The notes under the pieces are model-generated. The model was not told where the DNA came from. It saw only the letters and a program-made list of their open reading frames with translations, and searched no databases. The position numbers and the translations under genes were made by a program. A DNA stretch of 64,000 bases, taken from contig NW_003101661.1 of the NCBI RefSeq assembly GCF_000003855.2, positions 457,816-521,815 of the forward strand, read 5' to 3'. Source of the DNA: Blastomyces gilchristii SLH14081 (taxonomy: Eukaryota; Ascomycota; Eurotiomycetes; Onygenales; Ajellomycetaceae). This document shows, in pieces, positions 12,659 to 24,726 of the stretch; positions within the stretch are counted from its first letter, which is position 1; the number at the start of each line of letters is the position of its first letter.

Positions 12659-13659
12659 ATAAAGTATACATTAACTGTAACTGATCAGAATATATCACTT
12701 TCAACTGCTGATTAATCTATATATCTTCTTACTTAAGAGAAAGATCAGTGTCTTCTTACTCAAAGAATGAATCAGTACTTGTTTACATTAATTACATTGC
12801 AGTGAAGAAAGGTTTGAAAGATAACTATAAGAATATCTTAATGAAATAGAGAAAAGATTAGCTTCTGTTCAAATTTATAAACAGAAGCTTGAAGAGATCA
12901 GATGATAATAATTTAAAGAAAAGATAATAATAAATGCAATTCTTATATCTACTGTAATGAATAATATGTATAATATAAAGATTATAATAGATAGTAATCT
13001 ATATTACTATACAATGATTAAATCTTCAGTTATAAGACATTATAATCTTCAGTATATCTTCTTATTAAAACTCTGACTTCTCACAGAATTTAATAATTCA
13101 AAAGATATTTACATCTGTTATATAATGAAACTAAACATAGATATTGAAGAATATTAACATGAAGATGTCTATATATATGAAGTTGATAATCTTGATTATA
13201 ATCTTGTATTAGAACTTGCCTGACTATCTGAATAAGACATCTTATTAAACACTTAAAACAGAAGCTTAATATTCTCTATTATTATTATTATTATTCTTCA
13301 ATTATAGATGTATGCAGTCAGAGACTATGACATCTACCTGAGAACCTTTAGTTCTCAGGGTTTTTTGTATATCTATAGAGTCAACTATTATACATTTATC
13401 AATTTCAGATATGTAAAATCAGAAAATTCCAGCTCAGAATACAAAAACTGTTTATAAATTACAGTATTTCAACACCTTCTGATACTTTGAAATCATTTGA
13501 AAATATCATGACAAAGAAAAAGAGAAAGAGAACACAGTCTTAAAGATAGATACATTAAATAAATAGATAGAAAGAAATTGAAAGAAAAAGATAAAGTAAA
13601 GAGAGACTGTAACAAAACAAATTATTAAAAGATAGTGTATAGCTGTTCTAACAGACTAT

Positions 13660-16600
13660 ATCTGATTAATTTTCTTCTCTTCATATTCAGATAATTCTGA
13701 ATTTAGCCATTTTCTTGTAGCTGCTTGAGTTTCTGATAGAAAGTCTATTAAGTATTTAATTCCTGTCTCAGTTGAGAATAAGAATCTCATATTTAATTGA
13801 TTTAGATCATACTTCTCTTTCAATCTGGCTCTGAGATTAGTGTATAATACACAGTGTATTATAATATACTCAGAATTCTCATTTGCATTGCAGAATGAGC
13901 ATTCTATTGAGTCAAATCTATCATCAAATCTTTGTATATAAGATTTGAAATAGTTCTGTTCTAGTTTCAGCTGTATTATAGATGAGAATATTTTCTTTTT
14001 ATATTTAATTAAACAAGATTTTCACTTAGGGTTTATTTCAAATCTTGAATAATATATACTCTTCTTTTATTTCTGCCAGCTTTCATTTCACTTGGCTAAA
14101 CAAGATTCTTTTATTTTTCTCTTTATAAAAGACCAGGATATAATTTTTTGAATAGATCTGCTTAATTCTGCACTCTTTTTTACAGCTGAATCAGTCAATT
14201 CATTATTATAAATATTCATATAAACAGAAACTCAATATAGATGAATTATCAGTTTTAATATTCTTCTTTTTTAAATTTTCAAAACAGAGTTTAAAATCAG
14301 TTTAAGATTCATTTGATTATTATAAATCTGACTATTTCTAAGTATTTTTAAAGTAGCTTGACTATCAGAGAATATTCATATCTCTTTCAAACTATTTTCT
14401 CTTTTATAAGATTTTATTTCAATGAGTTTAAAAGCTTTCACTATTATAAATAGTTCAGTATCAAAGACTTCAGATTCACAGTCTAAATTTCAGAAATCTG
14501 AGATAAAATTGATATTATCTTCAGTATAAGTAATATCTGCATTTAATCTATTCAAATTCTCATTTTTTAAGTCATCTGAGTAAATCAGAATAGAGTCTTT
14601 TATATTGATTATAGAGATCTTCTTTAAATACTGTTCATATTCTCTCTCTTTAGATAGTTTACTTATTTATAAGTCTATAAGAGATTTTAGCTTTTCTCTT
14701 CAGAGAGATATCTTCTCATGATCAATTTTCTCAATATTTAATAAAGAAAATTGATTCTTAATAAGTGAATATAGTCTATACAGTTGAAAGAACATTTTCT
14801 TTAAAACATTATTCTCATTTCAATTAAGAAATCTATTTCAATTCAGTTCATTTCTTGAGTTAACTGATAAAAATGAAGAAGAGACTCTTTCTCTGATTAT
14901 ATGATTTAAGCTCATCTTTATGACTCTCAGAGTATAGTTTATACAGGCCTTTTCAAATTGAATAGTAGAAGATGAAATTGAAGCATCAATTTTCATTATT
15001 TTAATAGAAGATGATTTGAATACTCTTAGAATTCTTCTCAAAGCTCTGTTTTATATACTCTGAAAGAGTTCAGTGAAGTTATCTTGATTATTTCATCAAA
15101 CTTGAACTTTATAATCAGCTACTGAGATAATACAGACTATGTATAACTGTCTTATAATCTGAAAGAATAGATCTCTCTCAGTATTTAATAGTCTAATTAT
15201 ACTATTCAGTAGTCTCTCTGTCTTGATGATTCTTTATTAAATATAATATTTAAAATTCAACTTGAAGTTTAATCATACTTCTAGTTATTTAATATTCAAA
15301 CTGAGTTTAATCTCTTTATTTAAATGAGTTAGACTTAGTTCTTTCTTATTAAATCTGAAAGAAAAGTGAATTAACTCAGTTTTATTTATATTAAATTGAA
15401 TTAGATTGATATCAACTCTAATAAAGATTTTCTTTACTACTTTCTCAATCACTTCTAAATTCTCTTTGATTATCTTTGAACTGTAGAGTAGATTAATATT
15501 ATCTATATAATTTGAAGATCTCATTATTTTTATCTCTCTATTCTTGAATAGATATGCAGTGTATATTATAAATAAAATAGAGGAGATTGAAGATTCTTAT
15601 AATACTTTTATTTTTATCTCAGTTTTATCTTGTTTTCTTTCATCAAAGAATAGTTGTATAATTCTTTTAGATATGAAATAATTCACTTATTTTATTAGAG
15701 AAAGTGACAGTTTTAATATCTTTAAAGTTTGAATTATCTTAGACTTTGAAACATAATTAAATGTATCTTTTATATCAATAAAAACTGCAGTTGAGATCAG
15801 ATCTTCATACTTTGTTACTTAAATATCATAAATAACTGAGAGAACAGTATCAATTACAGAACATTGTTTTTTATCTCTTATTTATTCATTAAATAGAAGA
15901 GAATTACTAATAGAGCTTATAAAAGATAATCTAGTAGCTATTATCTTTTCTAGAATTTTTCTTAAACAGTTCAACAGAGATATTACTCTATATAATATAG
16001 AAATTGAAGCTTTTCTATTAGATTTTGTAAGAATTACTTCAGTAGCTTCTCTTCAGTATTCAGAATAATAATTATTTTTTAAGAGATTGAAAAAGAGCTC
16101 AAAATATTCATTCTTCAAGTAGGAATATATGTTTTAAATAATTAAGTGATTAATTGAATCAGACTCTGCAGCAGTTTTAATTGAACTTGAGAATATTACT
16201 AACTCTAGTTCATCACATATAAGCTCAGATCATTCTCAGTTATTTTCATCAATATATTCATGAAATGACATATTCTTCTCTTCTAAATATGATGAGTTTT
16301 GAAAGAGAATTCTTATAAAAGCTTGATATTTTTTCTTAAAAGAGTTTGCTGTATACAATTCATTCTGAAATTCATATTCTAAGATTGAAAGCTTTGCTAC
16401 ACTTCTTATTTTAGTATAATTAAAGGCTGTAAAAACTTCTTTTTCTTATACTTCTTCAAGAAATTTGTTTCAGTAATGTATTTTAGCTTTTTTAATATCT
16501 AAAAAATATTCATTTTAAATAACTTTGAACTCTTTATTAGATATTAAGTTATTCTTTTAATCTCTCTTAGCAGTGACTAATTACTTTCTTTTAGAAATAA

Positions 16601-17600
16601 TATTCTTATTTTATCAAGATTTAAAATACTTAGAAGACTTTTTCTTTAAAATATTTTCTTCAATACTTATTAAAAGAATAGATGTAATCAGCTTTACTCT
16701 ATTTTTAAGTATTTCATTTGATATATCTTGACTTTGATTTCAATAGAGCTCACTCTATCTTTCAGATTTCAGCTGCTTTACTCTTTCTTTAACTACTTTT
16801 CAATCTGCTTTTTCAAAGTTATACTGATTAGAGAGAAGAGGATTTTCACTTCTTTATTTTTCACTCAGTTCAATATCAAATTGAATGATCTCATGATCTG
16901 ATTCTGAGATTTTATTTAAATTAATAAATCAGTTTATAAGTCTTTTTTTAATTAGATTTTATAATATAAAAGTTAGATCTATAATAGATTTCTGTTTCAT
17001 ATCTTTTCTAAAGAATGTTTATTAATCAGACTTGTTAACTAAATCTATTAAATACTTAAAAGTTTATTTAATCAGTTTATCTGCTCTTACTGCTCTTGTA
17101 CACTCTGAGTTCTATTAGAGATAATATGCATTGAAGTCTTCTACAATTATAGAATTTTTTAAGAAAGTTATATTTAAAAATTCTCTATTAATTATTCAGA
17201 TATTGTTGTTTTCTTTCAATGACTTTTTATTATAGATATTTATAAGTTGAATAGTATCAAACTTATTATCTTTATCTATAATATCACTCACTAGAATATC
17301 AGAGTCAGATATGATATCAAATCTCAGATTAAATTAATATCTTGATCTTTTTCTCTTATAGATTACTACTCTTGATTTTATCTCAGATTTTTCAGAAAGA
17401 AACTAGTAATAGCTTAAATAAGAAATGATACACTTTTACTCAGTATCAAAGTTTGATTCTTGAAGAAGTATAAAGTTAACTTTTTATTTAAATACAATCT
17501 GAAGATAAGAATAAATATAATTTAAGTTTCTATTTATATTGTTTTGAATAAATATGATTTTTGAAGAGTTTTTAAACTTTTTGTATTATTTTTGTTATAT
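13660..17600 (-). pseudogene. LINE ORF2 in L4: EN, RT, RNase H, CCHC
   Basis: This is the decayed replicase of the LINE. On the minus strand an apurinic endonuclease-like domain starts near 17590, with a degraded FIQNNINRN segment and a VEDFNA-type motif near 17140 (the GDFNAHH box of the family). RT follows across about 16200-15000, with the catalytic box near 15485-15525 reading YIDNINLLYS. RNase H lies at about 14620-14130 and the C-terminal zinc motif near 13860-13920. In-frame stops are frequent, mostly at former Trp and Gln codons. Only short open pieces survive (for example 15285-15524 and 14838-15041). Confidence 0.82.
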
Positions 17601-17719
17601 ATTTATACTAAAGGAGAGTGAAGATAGAGTAGAATCTAATCACTATTATCAGATAGTAGATTATAACTATTTTGAAAAGCAGAAATCTCAACTACTTATA
17701 TTCTATCTAGTTTATTATC

Positions 17720-19220
17720 AGAGTCATTTCTCAATTCTCTAATCTTAATAGATATTTAAGAATTCAAATTCTGTTTATATTTAGCTGAAGAATTGAAGTT
17801 TGAAGATCTAGATAGTTAAGAGTTTCTTCTTTTTAAGCTTATAGTTATAGATTTACTAGCTTGACTTTTCTCTTCAGTTTTAGATTCACTTTAAGCTTCA
17901 TCTTTTCTTCAGTTCTTCTGAGTTCTTGAAGTAAATATACATTCTTTTGAGCTAGATGCATGTTTTTCTTTATAATTGAAGCACTTAAGCAGAGTATATT
18001 AACATATTTCATCTCTTTTTAAGCATATTTCATATTTATACTCACTAGTTTTATAATCTCTAGCATAGAATACACATTTTGAGTCTCTGAAACAAGAGAT
18101 TGTAAAGTATTTATATCTTTGATAGTTTAAATACTATGTTTGAGCTTTGAGATTCATTCTTGAGTCTTTGTATTCATGAACTCTCATTTTCAAATCTGCT
18201 ACTCTTACTTCAGAGATTCTTAATTATTCAAGTATTTTTATATATACTAGAATACAGACATTTATTCTACTCTCTCTGAACTTAATTGAATTAAGTTATA
18301 CAGACTCTTTTCTCAGTTGAATAGAATTATATTCTTCTAATTTATTTTTGAGAAGTAGTATTTCTTTCTCACAGTCAAAAATTTCAACTGAAATATTATA
18401 AAGAATGAATTTATCTCACTTTTCATCTCTCTCAGATAGAATTATTATATTCAGTAGAGATTCTATTACTGATTTTCAGAGATTCTTATTCTGAATGAGA
18501 AATTCTGCACTGAATTCAGACATTATAGTTAAAATAATAGAATTTTCAAAGAAAGATAACTCAATTAAAGCTATAACTGATTTTTAAACTTCAATATCAG
18601 TTATTAACTGAGAAAAGAACTGCTGATTAATTTCATTTCTAATTCTGAAAATGAGATTTGAGTTTAGCTTGTTTTTTTATAAGATCTTTCTGATTTAAGA
18701 CTTTGAGAATAAGTCTTCTATTTCTGAGATTTGAAAGTTCTCTCTTTTATATTCTTTTTTTTCTTTCTATGAACAGAGATCTGAGTAATATTCTCTCAGT
18801 TTTCTTAGAATTTTGAGCAGATTTTGAACTAGCAGATTTAGAGACAGTAGATTCTGCTACTTAAGTATATATTTTCTTCTGATTTGAAGAAGAAGATGAA
18901 GAAGTAGAAGATGAAAAAGAGTCAGTGACTGTACTAGAAGATTTCAATGTTTTTTAAATTATGTTTGAAATTCCAAGTTTGAACTTGATCACTTCTTATA
19001 GTTGTCTAGCCTGAGTATGAAGAATTAATAGAACTTCTTCATTCTTCTCACTCAGACACTGTTTTTCAAGAATTTTGCTTGCTTTCTTCAGTTTCTGTAT
19101 TTCAAGAACTTGTTATTTCTCTATTTCTTTCTTCTTTCTTCTCTTTAGAATTTCAATCTCAGAAACAGCATCTCAGAAAACATCTTTTTTCACATTAACT
19201 GAGTGTACTCTTGAACTCAT
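17720..19220 (-). pseudogene. LINE ORF1 (gag-like, zinc knuckles) in L4
   Basis: This encoded the RNA-binding protein of the LINE particle. The Met codon at 19220 (minus) opens MSSRVHSVNVKKD, followed by a Lys/Glu-rich stretch that looks like coiled coil and a Ser-rich stretch near 18850-18930. A basic region follows, and then a cluster of Cys/His motifs near 17930-18090, the last reading as a C-x2-C-x3-H-x6-C knuckle with one Cys mutated to Tyr. This arrangement is known from ORF1 of Tad-group LINEs. Many stops. L8 keeps the same start codon, while in L5 the start ATG has become GTG. Confidence 0.75.
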
Positions 19221-19234
19221 TTTACTCACTGAAT

Positions 19235-19420
19235 GAAAAGTTGATCAGACTGTTTCAATTGAGAGATTTATCAGTCTATTTTCAAATGAAAAGTTGATCA
19301 GACTGTTTCAATTGAGAGATTTATTAATCTATTTTCAAATGAAAAGTTGATCAGACTGTTTCAGTTGAGAGATTTATTAATCTATTTTCAATTAAAAAGT
19401 TGATCACACTGTTTCAAAAG
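19235..19420 (-). repeat. 53-bp minisatellite in the LINE leader
   Basis: Four tandem units start at 19235, 19288, 19341 and 19394. The first three are exactly 53 bp, and the last is cut after about 27 bp. Each contains GTTGATCAGACTGTTTC or a one-base variant. The array lies directly upstream of the ORF1 start (minus strand). L8 and L5 have shorter, more diverged versions at the same place, so the copy number varies between element copies. Confidence 0.88.
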
Positions 19421-20740
19421 AAGAATGAAAGACTTTTATGTATAAAATACCTGATTTTTTTCACACTAGTTCAGTAACTAGATTAGATTTTTGAAGAGAA
19501 TCTAATAAACTAAAATTGATTTTTAAGATAAATTAATAAAATCTTTATAATCTCTTTCTTGAAATACAGTCAGAAAAAGTATGATATCAATTAATAATAA
19601 ATCAGATAATATGATAGTTTTTGAGAGAAAAACTGATAAAAAATAAATCAATTTTTTACAGAGAAATTGATTAAAACTATTTAATTTTATTCTAAATTAT
19701 TCAATTCTTCTCACATAATAAGTATGCAACTCAAATCAGTTAATAAAGAGTATAAAAAAGAATTAAGTATTAATAAAAGCTCTTCAGTCACTGAAAAAGT
19801 AATTCTTACTTAAAAGAATATAAAATTATAACAGAAAACAGCTCTGTTTTTAATTCTTTGTAAGAATATTATATAAAACTTAGAGAAAAACATCTTACTT
19901 TTTCAAGAGAAGTAAAAAACTATTTCTAAGATCTTTTTTTATATTAACTGCTGTAGAAGAATGAGATAGAAACTGCTAAGATATATACTACTATATACTC
20001 TCTATCAAGACTTTCTCTTTTCAGAGTCTTGATATTATAGAGAATATAAGTCTATTTCTATATAATAATATAAATATTGTCAGCAGAATGTAGAGAAACT
20101 GATTATTTATATCTCAAAATAAAAGACTTTGTTAATGATTATATCAATACAGAGTTAATTCTCAAATTCAATAGAAATCTAGTATTACTGTTCTCAATTT
20201 CTTACAGAATCTATTGAATATTAAGATATTAAAACTAGATTTAATATATCTCACTATACAGAGATCAAAGGCTCAGTCAGATCTTAAAGTATACTGAATT
20301 TATAGTTATTAATGTGCTGTTAACTTGTTCTGTTGACTTGTTATCTACTGATTATATATCAAATACTGTTGCTGAGGTATCTTTTTGTATTCTTCTGCCA
20401 GAGATGAGCCAGATTGAGAGAGGTAGTATGAGAGTGAGACTTGATATTAATGTCTAGATACACTGAAGACAGATCATAAAGATTGCACTTCAGAAGTGTT
20501 TATTGATTATATACTTGATATTATTACTGAGATATCTTTTTGTATTTTTCTGCTGAGGATGAGTCAGATTGAAAAGGGCAGTACAAGAGTGAAACTTGGT
20601 GTTGATGTTTTGAAACATCAAAGATGAACAGGGTTTTCACAGAGATCACTTCTCAGATATCTTCACAATTACAGATCAGGGATCTTCCAAACTTAAGAAG
20701 ATTGACACATATGACTAGGTCTCTTCACCTTACATTTTGT

Positions 20741-20966
20741 ATGGCAATTCGGCCCGGGGTTGTGGTGTGGTAGGGGAGAACAGGGGATAATCCCACACAG
20801 GAGTTTTGAACAACATCTGGTTCATGTTTGGCTGGATAACTCCACCACCACACGGGGTATGCAGTCAGCGATGGGGTCAAAATGCTCGTATGATCGAGGG
20901 CTTTTCAATGGATCTATCGGCGGGTTCTTATTCGAAAAATCGAGCGAGTTCGTGGTGGAGCGGTTG
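20741..20966 (-). promoter_or_regulatory. GC-rich 5' block of the LINE (L4), likely promoter
   Basis: The first ~225 bases of the LINE are rich in CpG, GGGG and CCACC words, while the adjoining 5' UTR is AT-rich and mutated. The same block starts L8 (44371-44591) and L5 (58696-58925). LINEs of this group carry internal promoters at the 5' end, so a promoter role is a reasonable inference. The open frames seen across it (20760-21008 and 20806-21003) are a side effect of the GC content and are not conserved as proteins. Confidence 0.55.
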
Positions 20967-21497
20967 CTGGATATTCATACAATTACACACATTCAACAAA
21001 TGATATAGCTATGTCTACTGATAATATGAGAGAACTCTCAAATACAAGCATAGATACAGTGCCATAGTGACTCTGAGCAATGTTGAAATTTCAACAGCAA
21101 CAGATAGCTGGTATGCATGTGACTCAATAACATTAATATGAAGAGATTCAGTAATTATCTCAATAAGAAACCTCTGCACAGACAATTTCAACACTGACAG
21201 AATCAAATATGCACATAATATGAACACTGAAGAAATCCTTAAATGCTTCTGTATATTTTAATGCTTCTGATCACACTCTCTCCTCATCATGAAGATTGAA
21301 AATACTTGCAAAACTAAGTGTAGATGAAGATATTATCAGTTCACTAATCAATCAAGATTAATATATCAATGAATGATTGAAGAATTGCATGAAACAGAAG
21401 TTCTATTTATAAATGAAAGTATGTGAATCAGTGTTATAAATATCTGATAATATTATCAAACATCTTGATATTCTGTTCTGAGACACTGCCATGCAAC

Positions 21498-24367
21498 TCA
21501 AAGCTATTCGAAATGAATATTTTTCAGATATTAAAAAAGCCAAAACAGATTGCTGGAACAAATTTCTTGAAGAAGCACAAGGAAAAGAAGTTTTCAAAGC
21601 CTTCAACTATACTAAAACAAGAAGTGTAGCAAAGCTTCCAACCTTAGAATATGAATTTCAGAATGAATTATATACAGCAAATTCTTTTGAGGAAAAATGT
21701 CAAGCTTTTATGAGAATTCTCTTTCAAAACTCATCATCACATTTAGAAGAGGAGAATATGTCATTTCATGAATATATTGATGAAAATAACTGGGAATGGC
21801 CTGAGCTTACATATGATGAACTAGAGTCAGCAATATTCTCAAGTTCAATTAAAACTGCTGCAGGGCCTGATTCAATTAATCACTCAATTATTCAAAACAC
21901 ATATTCCTACTTGAAGAATGAATATTTTGAGCTCTTTTTCAATCTCTTAAAAAATGGTTATCATTCTGAATGCTGGAGAGAAGCTACTGGAGTAATCCTT
22001 GCAAAACCTAATAGAAAGGCTTCAATTCCTAAGTCATATAGAGTAATATCTCTGTTGAACTGTTTGAAAAAAATTCTAGAAAAGATAATAGCTACTAGAT
22101 TATCTTTTATAAGCTCTATTAGTGATTCTCTTCTATTTAATGAACAAATGAGAGGTAGAAAACAATATTCTGCAATTGATACTGTTCTCTCAGTTATTCA
22201 TGNNNNNNNNNNNNNNNNNNNNNNNNNNNNNNNNNNNNNNNNNNNNNNNNNNNNNNNNNNNNNNNNNNNNNNNNNNNNNNNNNNNNNNNNNNNNNNNNNN
22301 NNNNNNNNNNNNNNNNNNNNNNNNNNNNNNNNNNNNNNNNNNNNNNNNNNNNNNNNNNNNNNNNNNNNNNNNNNNNNNNNNNNNNNNNNNNNNNNNNNNN
22401 NNNNNNNNNNNNNNNNNNNNNNNNNNNNNNNNNNNNNNNNNNNNNNNNNNNNNNNNNNNNNNNNNNNNNNNNNNNNNNNNNNNNNNNNNNNNNNNNNNNN
22501 AATAGTGAGATCTTCAAGTTATGTAGATGATATTGGTCTACTCTACAGTTCAAAGACAATCAAAGAGAACTTAGAAGTGATTGAGAAAGCAGCAAAGAAA
22601 ATCTTTGTTAGAGCAGATATCAATCTAATTCAATTTGATATGAATAAAACTGAGTTAATTCACTTTTTTCCCAGGTTTAATGAGAAAGAACTAAGTCTAA
22701 CTCTTTTGAATAAAGAGATTAAACCTGGTTTAAATGTCAAATGGCTAGGAGTATGGTTAAACTCCAAGCTGAATTTTAAATATCATATTCAACAAAGAAT
22801 CATCAAGGCAGAGAGACTACTGAATAGTATAATCAGACTATTAAATACTGAGAGAGGTCTATCCTTTCAGGCTATGAGACAGTTATACATAGCCTGTATT
22901 ACATCAGTAGCTGATTATGAAGTTCAAGTTTGATGAAACAATCAAGGAAACTTCACTGAACTCTTTCAAAGTCTACAAAACAGAGCTTTGAGAAGAATTC
23001 TGAGTGCATTCAAGTCATCTCCTATTAAAGCAATGGAAATTGAAGCTTCAATTCCACCTCCTGCTATTCAATTTGAAAAGGCCTGTATGAACTATGCTCT
23101 GAGAGTCATGAAGATGAGCTCAAATCATATAATCAGAGAAAGAGTCTCTTCTTCATTTTCATCAGTTAACTCAGGAAATGAACTGAATTGAAATAGATTT
23201 CTTGATTGAAATGAGAATAATACTTTAAAGAAAATGCCCTCTCAACTGTATAGACTATGTTCACTTATTAAGAATCAATTTTCTTCATTAAATGTTGAGA
23301 AAATTGATTGTGAGAAGATATCTCTCTGGAGAGAAAAGCTGGAATCTCTCATAGACTTACAAATAAGTGAACTATCTAAAGAGAGAGAACATGAACAGCA
23401 TTTGAAGAAGATCTCTACAATTAATATAAAAGACTCTATTCTGATCTACTCAGATGACTCAAAAAATGAGAATTTGAATAGATTAGGCGCAGGCATTGCT
23501 TATACTGAAGATAATATTAATTTTATCTCAGATTTCTGGAATTTAGGCTGTGAATCTGAAGTCTTTGATGCTGAACTATTTGCAATAGTGAAAGCTTTCA
23601 AACTCATTGAAATAAAATCTCATAAAAGAGGAAATGATTTGAAAGAGGCATGGATATTCTCTGATAGTCAAGCTGCTTTAAAAAGACTTAGAAATAGTCA
23701 GATTCATAATGATCAAATGAATCTTGAACTGATTTTAAACTCTGTTTTGAAAATTCAAAAGAGAAGAATATCAAAACTGATAATTCATCTGCATTGGGTT
23801 CCTGCTCATATGAATATTCATGACAATGAATTGGCTGATTCAGCTGCAAAAAAGGGTTCAGAATTAAGCAGATCTATTCAAAAAACAGTGTCCTGGTCTT
23901 TCATAAAGAGAAAGATAAAAGAATCTTGTTTAAACAAGTGAAATGAAAGCTGGCAGAAACAAAAGAAGAGTATACATTATTCAAGATTTGAGACAAAACC
24001 AAAGTGGAAATCTTGTTCAATTAAATGTAAAAAGAAAATATTCTCATCTATAATTCAGCTGAACCTAGAACATGGTTATTTCAAATCTTATATACAAAGA
24101 TTTGATGATAGATTTGATTCAACAGTGTGCTCATTCTGCAATGTGAATGAAAATCCTGAGCATATTGTAATACATTGTGCATTATACAATAGTCTCAGAG
24201 TCAGATTAAAGAAGAAGTATGATTTAAATCAATTAAATATGAGGTTCTTATTCTCAACTGAGACAGGAACTAAATACTTAATAGACTTTCTATCAGAAAC
24301 TAGAGCAGCTACAAGAAAATGGCTGAATTCAGAAGTATCTGAATATGAAGAGGTGGAAATTGACTAG
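21498..24367 (+). pseudogene. LINE ORF2 in L6: RT, RNase H, CCHC; five in-frame TGA
   Basis: One reading frame runs without frameshift from the truncation to TAG at 24365-24367. It holds the RT N-terminal part (AAGPDSINH near 21860, then RVISLLN), the gap, the YVDDIGLLYS catalytic box just after the gap, and thumb sequence with WLGVWLNSKL near 22740. RNase H spans about 23440-23870 with D in YSDDS, E in DAELFAI, D in FSDSQAAL and the HWVPAH box. The C-terminal zinc motif CSFC-H-C lies at 24128-24180. The frame is broken only by TGA at 22931, 22934, 23189, 23207 and 23939, each at a position where relatives have Trp. No TAA or TAG interrupts it. The endonuclease domain and ORF1 are absent through truncation. 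Confidence 0.92.
22203..22500. other. Assembly gap (298 N)
   Basis: A run of N inside the RT domain of L6. The open frames that cross it are partly artificial. Its boundaries match between flanking RT motifs, so the missing sequence is probably LINE RT of roughly the gap length. Confidence 0.98.
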
Positions 24368-24662
24368 ATATATTCTGTTAAAACAGCTATATATCATCTT
24401 TTAATAATTTTGTTTTGTTATAGTCTCTCTTTACTGTACTTGTTTCCTTCTGTTCTTTTCTCTATCTATTTAATGTGTCTATCTTTAAGACTATGTTCTC
24501 TTTTCTTTTGTCATAATATTTTCAAATGATTTCAAACTATCAGAAGGTGTTGAAATACTGCAATTTGTAAACAGTTTTTGTATTCTGGGCTGGAATTTTC
24601 TGATTTTGCATATTTGAAATTGATAAATGTATAATAGTTGACTCTATAGATATGGGAAAAAC

Positions 24663-24717
24663 CCTGAGAACTAAAGATTCTCAGGTAGATGTCATAGTCT
24701 CTGACTGCATACATCTA
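24663..24717 (+). other. Two stem-loops at the LINE 3' end
   Basis: The first hairpin pairs CCTGAGAA (24663-24670) with TTCTCAGG (24678-24685). The second pairs TAGATGT (24686-24692) with ACATCTA (24711-24717) and has an inner AGTC/GACT stem. They lie just before the (TAA)n tail and recur in L1, L2, L3, L4, L7 and L9. LINE reverse transcriptases are known to recognise 3' RNA structures, so a role as the RT recognition signal is likely, though inferred. Confidence 0.7.
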
Positions 24718-24726
24718 TAATTGAAG

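Larger units (their letters stand above)
10278..13278 (+). mobile_element. Family A copy A2, 5' part
   Basis: It holds the LTR, the leader and gag (about 11308-11545, opening MKISILKK-like but broken), and continues after the L3 insertion into the protease region (12672-13278), where the text matches A1 up to about position 6290. It then stops at the (TTA)n end of LINE L4. The rest of pol is missing. Gag and protease frames contain many stops. The L3 insertion falls within the codons of the gag zinc knuckle. Confidence 0.85.
13279..20966 (-). mobile_element. LINE copy L4, full length (about 7.7 kb)
   Basis: This is the only copy in the window that spans from the (TAA)n tail (13279, read as TTA) to the 5' terminus at 20966. 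Its order on the minus strand is: GC-rich 5' block, 5' UTR, 53-bp minisatellite, ORF1, ORF2, 3' UTR with stem-loops, tail. The 5' terminus (CAACCGCTCCACCACG...) is the same point at which L8 and L5 start, which supports it as the true element end. Both flanks are family A, but from different positions of that element and with no target duplication, so a rearrangement followed insertion. Confidence 0.9.

Noticed and set aside
19235..19420. CRISPR-like spaced repeats
   Set aside because: Units are contiguous 53-mers without unique spacers, in a eukaryotic LINE leader.
20760..21008. Two overlapping open frames in the GC-rich block
   Set aside because: They lie across the LINE 5' end and its boundary with A3. 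The frame is not shared by L8 or L5 beyond the block.
22176..22559. Open frames on both strands made mostly of X
   Set aside because: They are produced by the N gap. The same applies to the two frames at 43480-43792.
22931..23941. TGA as a Trp codon (alternative genetic code)
   Set aside because: Many Trp positions in the same frame use TGG, and every other copy shows the same sites mutating further to TAA. Mutation explains it better.
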